Part shown: positions 17,401 through 25,261 of the stretch, piece after piece
Layout of the letters: every line of letters starts with the position of its first letter
Numbering within the stretch: the stretch's first letter is position 1
Assembly (NCBI GenBank): GCA_945952315.1
Contig: CAMFIE010000030.1
Coordinates: 1-50,107, forward strand
Origin: an uncultured Rhizobium sp.
GTDB lineage: Bacteria; Pseudomonadota; Alphaproteobacteria; Rhizobiales; Rhizobiaceae
Reading direction: 5' to 3'
Length of the DNA stretch: 50,107 nt
Position numbers and translations under genes: made by a program
The notes under the pieces: generated by a model
Told to the model about the DNA's origin: nothing
Databases searched by the model: none
What the model saw: only the letters and a program-made list of their open reading frames with translations

Positions 17401-18581
17401 TCTGCTTCAGGTGCCTTCGCATCGAGTGACAGGGCGGCCGCATGGGCTGGACCTTTCAGTGACAGGGTGGCGGCCTGAAGCATCAGTGCAGCCGTCTTGT
17501 CACCCGAAGGCAGCGAAATGTTCAGCGGGCCATTCACACCGGATACCCGGGCGGAAAGATCATTATCTCCCGCCGGATCATAGGCGCCCGAAACATCGAC
17601 ATTCAGCGCCGCGCTCGACAACAGGCCCTTCGCGATCTCCACCCGTCCTGTGCTTGCGATTGCCGTATCGATTTCCAGCCGGGTTGCGCCCGCAAAAAGG
17701 GGCCGCAGCAGGGGTGGCAAAAGCTTTTCGGCATTGCCATTTCCGGTCAGGATGATCCGCCGTCCCTTGTCCGCCAGCGCCTCATGTCTGGCCTTGGCGC
17801 TGAAGGTGGGCGTTCCGTCAAGATCGGCAGAAAGAGTGCCGGACCAGTTCGAAAGCGGGCCCTCGCCATCCGCGCTGATATGCACGGCCGGGCGACCGGG
17901 AAGCTCCAGCAGGTCCGCAATCAGGCCATTCTTCGGTTCATCGACGGTCAGGGAAAGCGTCAGCCGGTTTTGATCCGGCACGAAGGCGATATCGGCCTTC
18001 ACCCTTGCATCCGGCATATCCTTGCGAAGGGCATCGAGCCTGACGATCATCTGCCCCTCATCCGCCCTGCCGGAGGCATCAAGCGCAAGGGAGACAGGCT
18101 TGCCGGTTACCGCTTGCCCAAGGGTGATCTCCGGAAGCGAGAGGGTCGCGATATCGAGCGCAACCGGCAGGCGGAACGGGGCCGGATTGTCTTCCACCTG
18201 CGGGGCGGGCTCAGGCTCGGGCTTGCGGGACAGAAGGATCTGATCCGCGCTGATCGACTGCGCCCGGAAAGTGCCACCGAGCAGGGCAAGCGGTGACCAG
18301 TCGACAGAGAGATCTCTGAGGATCAGATAGGGGCCTTTTCCGTCGGCAATGGTAATTTCCGGGACCCGCAAAGCGCCCGTCAGCAATCCGGAGGGCTGGC
18401 CGATCGTGATGATCTGGCCGGGCTTCGAGGCAAGGCTTGCCACCCGGTCTGCAGCAAAACGCGCGCCTTTCCCGGTAAGGCCGACAAAGGCAAGCGCGGC
18501 TATGAGCAGAACAACTGCCAGCGCCAGCAGGCGAAGGCACAGCTTTAGGGTGAAGCGAAGCAGACGAATCAATCGGGTCAT
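14403..18581 (-). CDS. tamB: Translocation and assembly module subunit TamB
   Basis: 1392 residues, AsmA-like inner-membrane-anchored protein spanning the periplasm. One N-terminal hydrophobic helix (about residues 8-33) follows a basic start (MTRLIRLLRF). The middle is a long run of repeating beta-strand units rich in alternating Leu/Ile/Gly/Ser/Thr, as expected for the lipid-binding groove. The last 300 residues form the conserved TamB C-terminal domain (GTISFGGDLTPTLDMKATTD; then DEVLAQLIFRQSMSRLS), ending in Tyr like many outer-membrane-interacting proteins. It follows tamA on the same strand with a 67-base gap. TamB cooperates with TamA in outer-membrane protein insertion and phospholipid transport. 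Confidence 0.95.
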   Translation of the reverse strand: MTRLIRLLRFTLKLCLRLLALAVVLLIAALAFVGLTGKGARFAADRVASLASKPGQIITIGQPSGLLTGALRVPEITIADGKGPYLILRDLSVDWSPLALLGGTFRAQSISADQILLSRKPEPEPAPQVEDNPAPFRLPVALDIATLSLPEITLGQAVTGKPVSLALDASGRADEGQMIVRLDALRKDMPDARVKADIAFVPDQNRLTLSLTVDEPKNGLIADLLELPGRPAVHISADGEGPLSNWSGTLSADLDGTPTFSAKARHEALADKGRRIILTGNGNAEKLLPPLLRPLFAGATRLEIDTAIASTGRVEIAKGLLSSAALNVDVSGAYDPAGDNDLSARVSGVNGPLNISLPSGDKTAALMLQAATLSLKGPAHAAALSLDAKAPEADYPGHQLKGLSLAARASAFDLGARTGPVDLAFSFEEGRFDDENLQRLLPGPMDIKLPLLISPEAIRLEKATVESARLGGTLDAAYDVTAKTAAADVSLFALPDILPPALAVKAKDRIALAASLGYGADGTVSLSNLALKSDLVALSGTASLTGKDISADIKGTLPSLSNLLADANGQAAFTLAAEGPLAAPAFKAELHSQKAVLSGRSLETLSLRAEGKADPKAPEATLAATGKLGGQTIDIRADIATDKGVIALPVLKAEIGKNRIEGALTLSPAFLPSGDLRFSLPDISLLAALAGEKAAGDLSGEARFNTENGISSARIKAGGKGISRQDLKITAPSIALDIADLKALSASGTIEAAEIVSGANRLTKLALRFDRVDGATRFDLKAGYDGKPLVVKGSASQKADTLQIALQDMSAAPKGVPLALAKPSLIEIRNGVTSLSGLVIRAGKGSVTLSGTAGQALKLAVELKALPLALANSLSPGLGAEGTLSGTINVSGSSKNPDIAYRLALENAAVAASKGAGLKPLAIKADGKLSGGMVNVNATAANADGLQVKGGGTAGLSGARALNLTITGSLPFKALSPVLSAQGLDMGGTASLNVKVAGTASAPVITGQIRSSDAKLTDVRRNLALRNLQIAVDLDRSRARISSLSGTLSTGGTVSVSGTVGILPGSGFPADLAVKLDKAAYVDGKVVSTVADGTITLSGPLTGGAKLSGRVSLGRSAITVPQKLPASLAKINVQHRNESVEVSNQNKAVMERQGAGKKSSSSAIALDLVVSAPRIFVQGRGIDAELGGDLTLRGTASDPVVSGGFKMVRGRMTILSRRLDFTTGTISFGGDLTPTLDMKATTDSDSTTIIVSVEGSANDLAISFSSNPSLPQDEVLAQLIFRQSMSRLSVLQIAQLADAAAQLAGGRSTSLLQGLQSNLGVDDLDVTSDETGQAKVKAGKYLNDRTYIQVEQGSNSGSKASINLDVGRGIKLKGEAGSDGAGAAGIYYEKEY

Positions 18582-18648
18582 GGTGCAAAACTACTGCCCC
18601 GGACAGCAATCCGGAATCGGGGAAAATCGAGGGTGCCCGGTCTGCGGT

Positions 18649-20580
18649 TCAGAAGGCCTGGCCGATACCGGCATAAATGCCATAGCTTGATCCGCCATCA
18701 TACCGGTTGAGCGGCATGGCCACATCCAGCCGGAGCGGGCCGAATGGCGTGGCATAGCGGATGCCGACACCGGCACCGGCCCGGATATCCTTGAAATCGG
18801 GCATGGATTTGTCACTGACACTTGCCGCATCGATAAAGGGTACGATGCCGATCGTGTCGGTCACCTTGATGCGGGCTTCGAGCGACCCCAGAACATAGGA
18901 CCGGCCACCGGTTGCCTCGCCTGCGGCATTGCGCGGCGAGATCGCCTGATAGGCATAGCCACGCACCGATCCGCCCCCGCCTGCATAGAAGCGGCGGCTT
19001 GCCGGGATCGAATCAAGCCCGTCTCCGCCGACGATCGTGCCTGCACCGAGCTTGCCCGCGAGCACCACCTGATCGTCTTGGCCAAAGCCGTAATAGGCCG
19101 AGCCTTGCGCCTCGAAGGAAGAAAACAGGTTGCCCTGCAGGATTTCATAGCTTGGCTTGGCATTGACCAGCGCGCGATAGCCGGAGGTCGGGTTCAGCTT
19201 GTCGTCCCGGGCGTCACGCTCGAATTCCACCGGCAGCGAGACGGTCACATAATCCTTTGTGCCGAAGGCATCCTCTGTCCTGGCATAGCTCACCTCGCCG
19301 CCACCGGTGATCTTGTCCTGGTCATCAAGCTCATAGGTCAGGCTTGCCGCGGCCGTCACCGTCTTTGCCTGATAGGTCTCGGGTGATTCCATCTTGGCCT
19401 TCAGGCTGGCATTGAAGGTCATGGTCGGCAGGATGAAGCCGGGCTTTGAAAACAGGATACCAGCGGAATAGTCGAGCCGTTGCACATCGGTGGTTTCGCC
19501 GATGCGGGCAACCGCGCCTTCGATCCGAAGCGATTCCGCCCGGCCGAACAGGTTGCGATGGCCCCAATAACCGCCGATCCCGATTCCATCGATGGTGGAA
19601 TATTGTGCGCCGAAACCGAAATAGCGGTGCTTGCCTTCCGCAACCCGGATATTCACCGGAATGCGTCCGTCCTGATCCAGCGCTTCGGCCTCGCGGATCG
19701 TCACGCTTGAAAACACGCCAAGCTTGCGCAGCCGCTCGGACGCTTTCGTCAGGGCTTCAGGCGTATAGGGCCGTCCGCCATTCAGCAACGAATAGCTGCG
19801 CACGAATTCCGGATCGACCGTCTCGGTGCCCTCGACGCGCGCATCGCCGAGCGGCGCAACGGGGCCGCCAGTCGCGGCGATCACCACATCCACGCGGGAG
19901 GTCTTGTGATCGGCAAGAACCTCGCGGTTCGTGAGTCTCGCAAGAGGCCGCCCTTCCTTCTTCAGCGCATTCACCACCCGCTCGCCTGCATTGATGATGG
20001 TGAGCGAGCCGGCATCGCCACCGGGGCCAAGCTTGAATGCCGCCGGATCGAGATGGGCGGCATCGCCTTCGAAACGCACCGAACCGAGCGAGAATTTCGG
20101 CCCGGGCCGGATGGAAACATGGATCGGCACGGGGGCCGCGCGGTTGAAAGACGGGTTCGGCGGCAGCTCGGCAAGATCGATCCCGTTGACGGTTACGGAT
20201 ACGACCGCGCCATAGCGCGCCTGTTCATAAAGACTTGCAAGCAGCCGGTCGCGGTCGTCGCGCGCCTTGATCGCCACGCCGAGATCACCTGATACCGGTT
20301 CTTCCTTGTCTGCGACCAGCTGTGATGCGGCATCCATCGCCGTTTTGAGGTCCTTGTCGCCGCCCTCCACATCCAGCGTCACGGCATAGCGGACGGGATC
20401 AAGCACTTCGGCGGCTGCCTTGTCGCTTTCAAAGAATTTGTGACCGAAAAGGGTAAAGGCAGCGGCGGGCGACACATTCAGACAACAAAGCGCAGTCCCG
20501 GCGCCGAGCGCCAGAAACAGGGACCTTGCCCGCTTAAATCCGGGCTTTTTCGCTTCATCCGAAAAACCGTGCATACGCAT
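18649..20580 (-). CDS. tamA: Outer-membrane assembly protein TamA (BamA/Omp85 family)
   Basis: About 643 residues. An N-terminal signal peptide (hydrophobic stretch ending in SPAAA) is followed by POTRA domains (about residues 60-320; for example YSLLNGGRPYTPEALTKASE) and a C-terminal 16-strand Omp85 barrel with the expected GVGIRYATPFGPLRLDVAMP segment and a terminal Phe. The start is uncertain: ATG at 20580 or 20574 both give the signal peptide and neither has a clear ribosome site; a GTG at 20613 would lengthen the N-terminus. It lies directly upstream of tamB, the usual order. Confidence 0.94.
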   Translation of the reverse strand: MRMHGFSDEAKKPGFKRARSLFLALGAGTALCCLNVSPAAAFTLFGHKFFESDKAAAEVLDPVRYAVTLDVEGGDKDLKTAMDAASQLVADKEEPVSGDLGVAIKARDDRDRLLASLYEQARYGAVVSVTVNGIDLAELPPNPSFNRAAPVPIHVSIRPGPKFSLGSVRFEGDAAHLDPAAFKLGPGGDAGSLTIINAGERVVNALKKEGRPLARLTNREVLADHKTSRVDVVIAATGGPVAPLGDARVEGTETVDPEFVRSYSLLNGGRPYTPEALTKASERLRKLGVFSSVTIREAEALDQDGRIPVNIRVAEGKHRYFGFGAQYSTIDGIGIGGYWGHRNLFGRAESLRIEGAVARIGETTDVQRLDYSAGILFSKPGFILPTMTFNASLKAKMESPETYQAKTVTAAASLTYELDDQDKITGGGEVSYARTEDAFGTKDYVTVSLPVEFERDARDDKLNPTSGYRALVNAKPSYEILQGNLFSSFEAQGSAYYGFGQDDQVVLAGKLGAGTIVGGDGLDSIPASRRFYAGGGGSVRGYAYQAISPRNAAGEATGGRSYVLGSLEARIKVTDTIGIVPFIDAASVSDKSMPDFKDIRAGAGVGIRYATPFGPLRLDVAMPLNRYDGGSSYGIYAGIGQAF

Positions 20581-20701
20581 AACTACAAGTTTACACAGGC
20601 ATGATTGTGACACGGAAGCATTGCGCTGTGGTTAATCATGCCTTGCCATATATCATTAAAATCTGGTCGCCAGGGCGAAACTTTGTCGCGGCTTGCCGCA
20701 A

Positions 20702-20731
20702 ACAAAAATCCCGGACCTTTTGGCCCGGGAT
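20702..20731 (-). terminator. Rho-independent terminator after the glycine-zipper lipoprotein gene
   Basis: Arms ATCCCGG and CCGGGAT (20708-20714 and 20725-20731), extended by an inner CC/GG pair, followed on the minus strand by a run of five T. Confidence 0.75.
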
Positions 20732-20757
20732 AGATGCCTGAGAAGCAGGGGAGACGA

Positions 20758-21021
20758 TCAGTAGCCGCGCGGGCAATCGTCGATATAGCGGCGGCCATAG
20801 CGGTCGCGGTAGTAGCACTGGCCGGGCTGCTGGGAAACGTTGCCGATCACGGCCCCGGAAACGCCGCCGATGGCTGCGCCGATGGCAGCGCCACGCACGT
20901 TACCGGTGATTGCACCGCCGAGGATTGCGCCTGCGCCGGCGCCAATGGCTGCACCCTTTTCGGTCTGTGAGCAGCTCGCCACAGACAGACCGATCAGAAG
21001 AAGAACGATGGCCTTTTTCAT
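20758..21021 (-). CDS. Small glycine-zipper lipoprotein (YMGG-like)
   Basis: 87 residues. The start at 21021 (MKKAIVLLLIG) has a GGAGAG site about six bases upstream. A lipobox (LSVASC, Cys near residue 17) predicts a lipoprotein. The middle is a glycine-zipper helix pair (AAIGAGAGAILGGAITGN, then AAIGAAIGGVSGAVIGN), followed by a short aromatic/basic tail with two cysteines (QCYYRDRYGRRYIDDCPRGY). Such proteins are common in rhizobial envelopes; their role is not established. It lies between tamA and the divergent molybdenum hydroxylase operon and has its own terminator. Confidence 0.85.
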   Translation of the reverse strand: MKKAIVLLLIGLSVASCSQTEKGAAIGAGAGAILGGAITGNVRGAAIGAAIGGVSGAVIGNVSQQPGQCYYRDRYGRRYIDDCPRGY

Positions 21022-21226
21022 TGTACTCTCTCCAAGTTTTAAACCTGTCACGCCGTCTCGGGTTAGCCGCCCCCCGGGGTCTTGCCGCAGCATGCACGAT
21101 GATGATCATACATAACCTACCGTGCCGGGCAATACAGCTGGTAGTGGTTTAACCGCCTTCTCCATCGAAGGTTCCGGACTTTTGTCAATCGCGGAATATT
21201 TTTTTCTCCCTGTAAAAAAGTATCTG

Positions 21227-21255
21227 TTGATAGGTGAACAAAAAAGACAAATGAT
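21227..21255 (+). promoter_or_regulatory. Candidate promoter of the molybdenum hydroxylase operon
   Basis: TTGATA (21227-21232), 17-base spacer, AATGAT (21250-21255), about 38 bases before the first ATG. It sits in an AT-rich stretch (about 21185-21250). The match is moderate; no regulator site is recognised with confidence. Confidence 0.4.
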
Positions 21256-21293
21256 GGGGGCATGTGCCGGGGAGAGGCACGAGGAGGAAAACC

Positions 21294-21782
21294 ATGACGA
21301 AAGTGACACTGACGGTGAATGGCCGGACAGTGAGCGGTGACTGTGAGGACAGGACGCTGCTCGTGCATTTCATCCGTGAAAATCTGGCGCTGACCGGCAC
21401 CCATGTCGGTTGCGATACCAATCAGTGCGGCGCCTGTGTGGTGCATATGGATGGCAAGTCGGTGAAAAGCTGTTCCATCCTGGCCGTCCAGGCCTCTGGA
21501 TCGACGATCACCACCATCGAGGGTCTGGCCCAGAATGGCGAGATGCATCCGGTGCAGGCGGCCTTCAAGGAAAATCACGGCCTCCAGTGCGGTTTCTGCA
21601 CGCCGGGCATGGTGATGACCGCGGTCGACATGATCGAGCGGCATGGCTGCAAGCTGACCGAAGAAGAGGTCCGCGCCGGTCTTGAAGGCAATATCTGCCG
21701 CTGCACCGGCTATCACAATATCGTCAAGTCGGTGCTGAGCGCCGCAGACCAGATGGCGGCAAACCGTCAGGCTGCCGAATAA
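21294..21782 (+). CDS. CO dehydrogenase-like molybdenum hydroxylase, [2Fe-2S] small subunit (CoxS type)
   Basis: 162 residues. Cys40, Cys45, Cys48 and Cys60 (GCDTNQCGACVVHMDG) bind the plant-ferredoxin-type cluster; Cys99, Cys102, Cys135 and Cys137 (QCGFCTPG and ICRCTGYHNI) bind the second [2Fe-2S]. The start at 21294 has GGAGGA six or seven bases upstream. It is the first of three genes in the order small-large-medium. It relays electrons from the molybdenum subunit to the FAD subunit. Confidence 0.93.
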   Translation: MTKVTLTVNGRTVSGDCEDRTLLVHFIRENLALTGTHVGCDTNQCGACVVHMDGKSVKSCSILAVQASGSTITTIEGLAQNGEMHPVQAAFKENHGLQCGFCTPGMVMTAVDMIERHGCKLTEEEVRAGLEGNICRCTGYHNIVKSVLSAADQMAANRQAAE

Positions 21783-21857
21783 GTCCGGAATTCAAAGCTT
21801 GTGTCGGCCGCAAGGCCGGAACTTACTCTTTCATCTGATACCCATCGGGAGGACATC

Positions 21858-24206
21858 ATGGGTGTTGAAGGAATTGGCGCACGCGTCACCCGCAAGGAAG
21901 ACAAGCGCTTCCTGACCGGCAAGGGCCGGTATACAGACGATATGAATGTACCGGGCATGAAACATGCCTATTTCATCCGCAGCCCGCACGCCCATGCCCG
22001 CATCAAGGGCATCGACATGGCAGCTGCGAAGGCGATGCCTGGCGTCATCGGCATTCTCGAAGGCAAGCAGCTGAAGGCCGATGGCATCGGCAATCTGATC
22101 TGCGGCTGGATGATCCATTCCAAGGATGGCTCGCCGATGAAGATGGGCGCCTGGCGTCCGCTTGCCGATGATACGGTGCGCTATGTGGGCGATGCGGTGG
22201 CCGTGGTCGTGGCTGACAGCCTTGCCCAGGCCCGCGATGCGGCCGAAGCCGTTGTCGTTGATTACGACGTTCTGCCTGCGGTCATTTCTTCCGTGGATAC
22301 GCTGAAGCCCGGCGCGCCGCAGCTTCACCCGGAAGCGGCCAGCAACCTGATCTTCGACTGGGAAATCGGTGACGGTGCGGCGGCGGATGCCGCGATTGCC
22401 TCTGCCGCCCATGTGACGGAGATGGAAATCGTCAACAACCGCCTGGCCCCCAATCCGATGGAGCCGCGTGCAGCGCTCGGCATCTATGACGAGGCCGAGG
22501 ATCATTACACCTGCTACACCACCAGCCAGAACCCGCATGTGGCCCGTCTGGTGATGAGCGCCTTCTATAATGTCGCGCCGGAACACAAGCTCCGCGTGAT
22601 CGCGCCCGATGTCGGCGGTGGTTTCGGCTCGAAGATCTATATCTATCCGGAAGAAATCGTCTGCCTCTGGGCATCGAAGAAGACCGGCGTTCCGGTCAAG
22701 TGGACGGCGGATCGTACCGAAGCCTTCCTCTCCGACGCGCATGGCCGTGACCATGTGACCAAGGTGAAGATGGCCTTTGACAAGGACCACCGGATCACCG
22801 GCCTCAAGGTCGATACGATTGCCAATCTCGGCGCCTACATGTCGCTCTTCTCCTCGGTGACGCCGACCTATCTGCATGCGACCCTGTTCTCGGGTCAGTA
22901 TGTCATTCCGGCGATCCATGCGAATGTGCGCGCGGTCTATACCAATACCTCTCCGGTCGATGCCTATCGTGGTGCGGGCCGTCCGGAGGCCACCTATGTG
23001 CTGGAACGCCTGATGGAAACGGCAGCCCGCGAGCTGGGTGTTTCGCCGGCTGAACTGCGCCGTCGCAACTTCATCAACAGCTTCCCCTACCAGACGCCGG
23101 TGATCCTCACCTATGACGCAGGCGACTATGCCGCCTCGCTCGATGCGGCGATGAAGGCTGCGGACTGGGATGGCTTCGCTGCCCGCCGTGCCGAATCGGA
23201 AAAGCGCGGCATGAAGCGTGGCATCGGCATGAGCTGCTATATCGAGGCCTGCGGCATTGCGCCGTCTGCCGCGGTTGGTTCGCTCGGCGCAGGCGTGGGC
23301 CTGTGGGAATCCGCCGAAGTGCGTGTGAATGCGGTTGGCACGATCGAAATCCTCACCGGCTCTCACAGCCATGGCCAGGGCCATGAAACCACCTTCGCCC
23401 AGCTGGTTTCGGACCGGCTTGGCGTGCCGATGGACAGCGTGTCCATCGTGCACGGTGATACGGACAAGGTCCAGATGGGCATGGGCACCTATGGGTCCCG
23501 TTCCGGTGCCGTTGGTATGTCGGCCATCGTCAAGGCGATGGAGAAGGTCGAAGCCAAGGCGAAGAAGATTGCCGCGCATCTGATGGAAGCCGACGAGGCC
23601 GATATCGTGATCGAGGGCGGCACGCTGAAGGTGGCGGGCACCGACAAGTCGCTGCCCTGGTTCCAGGTCGCGCTTGCCGCCTATACCGCGCACAACCTGC
23701 CTGCGGGCATGGAGCCGGGTCTGAAGGAGGGGGCATTCTACGATCCTTCCAACTTCACCTTCCCGGCCGGCTGCTACATCTGCGAAGTGGAGGTCGATCC
23801 GGAAACCGGCAAGACCGAAATCCAGCAGTTCGTCGCTGCCGATGACTTCGGCAACATCATCAATCCGATGATCGTCGAAGGTCAGGTGCATGGCGGCATT
23901 GCACAGGGTGTGGGCCAGGCACTGCTCGAGGGCGTGCATTATGACACCACCACCGGCCAGCTGCTGACGGCATCCTACATGGATTACGCCATGCCGCGCG
24001 CCGATGACCTGCCGTCCTTCAAGCTGTCGCATCAGTGCACGCCTGCGCCGAGCAATCCGCTTGGCATCAAGGGCTGCGGTGAGGCGGGTGCCATCGGCTC
24101 GCCGCCGGCGGTCATCAATGCCATCACCGATGCCATCGGCAACAACAACCTGACGATGCCGGCCACACCTGAGAAGGTCTGGGCTGCGCTGAACGCCGCA
24201 CGCTAA
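21858..24206 (+). CDS. Form II CO dehydrogenase-like molybdopterin (large) subunit
   Basis: 782 residues, xanthine-oxidase-family molybdenum subunit. GGGAGG five bases before the ATG at 21858 decides the start. Conserved cofactor motifs include VGGGFGSK, and the active-site glutamate is about residue 742 ([10 protein letters not shown]). The loop that carries the catalytic Cys as AYxCSFR in genuine (form I) CO dehydrogenase reads AYRGAGR here (about 369-375). That places the enzyme in form II, whose physiological substrate is uncertain. No coxD/E/F-type maturation genes are adjacent. 'Carbon monoxide dehydrogenase' should be used only as a family label. Confidence 0.92.
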   Translation: MGVEGIGARVTRKEDKRFLTGKGRYTDDMNVPGMKHAYFIRSPHAHARIKGIDMAAAKAMPGVIGILEGKQLKADGIGNLICGWMIHSKDGSPMKMGAWRPLADDTVRYVGDAVAVVVADSLAQARDAAEAVVVDYDVLPAVISSVDTLKPGAPQLHPEAASNLIFDWEIGDGAAADAAIASAAHVTEMEIVNNRLAPNPMEPRAALGIYDEAEDHYTCYTTSQNPHVARLVMSAFYNVAPEHKLRVIAPDVGGGFGSKIYIYPEEIVCLWASKKTGVPVKWTADRTEAFLSDAHGRDHVTKVKMAFDKDHRITGLKVDTIANLGAYMSLFSSVTPTYLHATLFSGQYVIPAIHANVRAVYTNTSPVDAYRGAGRPEATYVLERLMETAARELGVSPAELRRRNFINSFPYQTPVILTYDAGDYAASLDAAMKAADWDGFAARRAESEKRGMKRGIGMSCYIEACGIAPSAAVGSLGAGVGLWESAEVRVNAVGTIEILTGSHSHGQGHETTFAQLVSDRLGVPMDSVSIVHGDTDKVQMGMGTYGSRSGAVGMSAIVKAMEKVEAKAKKIAAHLMEADEADIVIEGGTLKVAGTDKSLPWFQVALAAYTAHNLPAGMEPGLKEGAFYDPSNFTFPAGCYICEVEVDPETGKTEIQQFVAADDFGNIINPMIVEGQVHGGIAQGVGQALLEGVHYDTTTGQLLTASYMDYAMPRADDLPSFKLSHQCTPAPSNPLGIKGCGEAGAIGSPPAVINAITDAIGNNNLTMPATPEKVWAALNAAR

Positions 24207-24219
24207 GGGAGGACCAGCC

Positions 24220-25017
24220 ATGTATGCGACCAACTATCATCGCGTCTCCTCCGTGGATGAGGCCACGCGTCTTGCAAGCGCCAACGGAGACGCGAAATTC
24301 GTCTCCGGCGGCCAGACCCTGATTGCCACGATGAAGCAGCGTCTTGCTTCGCCGAGCGATCTGATCGATCTGCGCCATATCGCTGCCCTGAAGGGTATTT
24401 CGGTCAGCGGGCGCAGCGTCACGATCGGTGCCGCTGCCACCCATGCCGAAGTTGCCTCCAACGCGGCGCTGAAGGCGGTTTGCCCGGCAATCTGCAAGCT
24501 CGCAGGCGGCATCGGCGATCCGCATGTGCGCCATCTCGGCACCATCGGCGGTTCGGTGGCCAACAATGATCCGGCTGCCGACTATCCGTCGGCCATGCTG
24601 GCGCTCAATGCCACCATCGTCACCAGCAAGCGCTCGATTGCAGCGGATGATTTCTTCCAGGGCCTGTTTTCGACAGCGCTGGAAGATGGGGAAATCATCA
24701 CGGCGATCCGTTTCGAGGCGCCTGAAAAGGCCGGTTATGCCAAGTTCCCGAACCCGGCTTCCCGCTATGCCATGGCCGGTGTCTTCGTGGCACGCGGCGC
24801 TGGTGGCGTGCGTGTGGCCGTTACCGGGGCCGGTTCCGATGGTGTCTTCCGCCATCAGGGCATGGAATCCGCGCTGGCGGGCAACTGGTCGGCTGCTGCG
24901 CTGGCTGGTGTATCGGTCGATGCCGGTTCGTTAATGTCGGACCTGCATGCCAGTGCCGACTACCGTGCCAATCTGGTGAAGGTCATGGCCAAGCGTGCGA
25001 TTGCGGCTGCAGGCTAA
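24220..25017 (+). CDS. CO dehydrogenase-like FAD-binding medium subunit (CoxM type)
   Basis: 265 residues, vanillyl-alcohol-oxidase-type FAD domain followed by the CO-dehydrogenase flavoprotein C-terminal domain. FAD contacts are visible at KFVSGGQTL (N-terminal, about 26-34) and HLGTIGGSVANNDPAADYP (about 106-124). It starts 13 bases after the large-subunit stop with a GGGAGG ribosome site. It would take electrons from the small subunit and pass them to quinone or another acceptor. It ends the operon; a hairpin follows at 25044-25069. Confidence 0.92.
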   Translation: MYATNYHRVSSVDEATRLASANGDAKFVSGGQTLIATMKQRLASPSDLIDLRHIAALKGISVSGRSVTIGAAATHAEVASNAALKAVCPAICKLAGGIGDPHVRHLGTIGGSVANNDPAADYPSAMLALNATIVTSKRSIAADDFFQGLFSTALEDGEIITAIRFEAPEKAGYAKFPNPASRYAMAGVFVARGAGGVRVAVTGAGSDGVFRHQGMESALAGNWSAAALAGVSVDAGSLMSDLHASADYRANLVKVMAKRAIAAAG

Positions 25018-25043
25018 GTCATTCTATGCACTCGGATAATTGC

Positions 25044-25069
25044 TTCATGCCCCTGAAAAGGGGCATGAA
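25044..25069 (+). terminator. Hairpin after the molybdenum hydroxylase operon, probable terminator
   Basis: Perfect ten-base-pair stem TTCATGCCCC / GGGGCATGAA with a TGAAAA loop, followed by a short T-rich stretch (ATTTGACTTTT). The T-run is imperfect. Confidence 0.6.
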
Positions 25070-25135
25070 ATTTGACTTTTGCCAATTCCATCGTCCAAAA
25101 TGGTACCCCCATTTTTCGCATGGATATTTTGTATT

Positions 25136-25147
25136 TTTGTATACAAA
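25136..25147. promoter_or_regulatory. Palindrome TTTGTATACAAA, GntR-like operator candidate
   Basis: A perfect 12-base palindrome in the gap before the globin-coupled receptor gene. Its core TTGTATACAA matches the operator type of FCD-family GntR regulators. No GntR gene is in the window, so the cognate regulator would be elsewhere. The rest of the 25018-25261 gap is AT-rich and holds no gene I can support. Confidence 0.35.
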
Positions 25148-25261
25148 TTAGCCCTCCGTTAATCTCAATGTCCTATAACGTTTAACTGTGCATCATGATG
25201 GTGTTTGCTCATAAGGTATGAAGCCTTGATCTTTGAGCCTCTGGCGGGATGAAGGGCTGTC

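Noticed and set aside
21227-21241. TTGAT-AGGTG-AACAA as a possible FNR site before the molybdenum hydroxylase operon
   Set aside because: The spacer is five bases and the right half is poor; it reads better as a -35 element.
21831-24233. 800-residue open frame antisense to the molybdenum hydroxylase large subunit
   Set aside because: It is a shadow of the real gene; the translation is compositionally odd (His, Gly, Arg, Asp) and has no recognisable domain.
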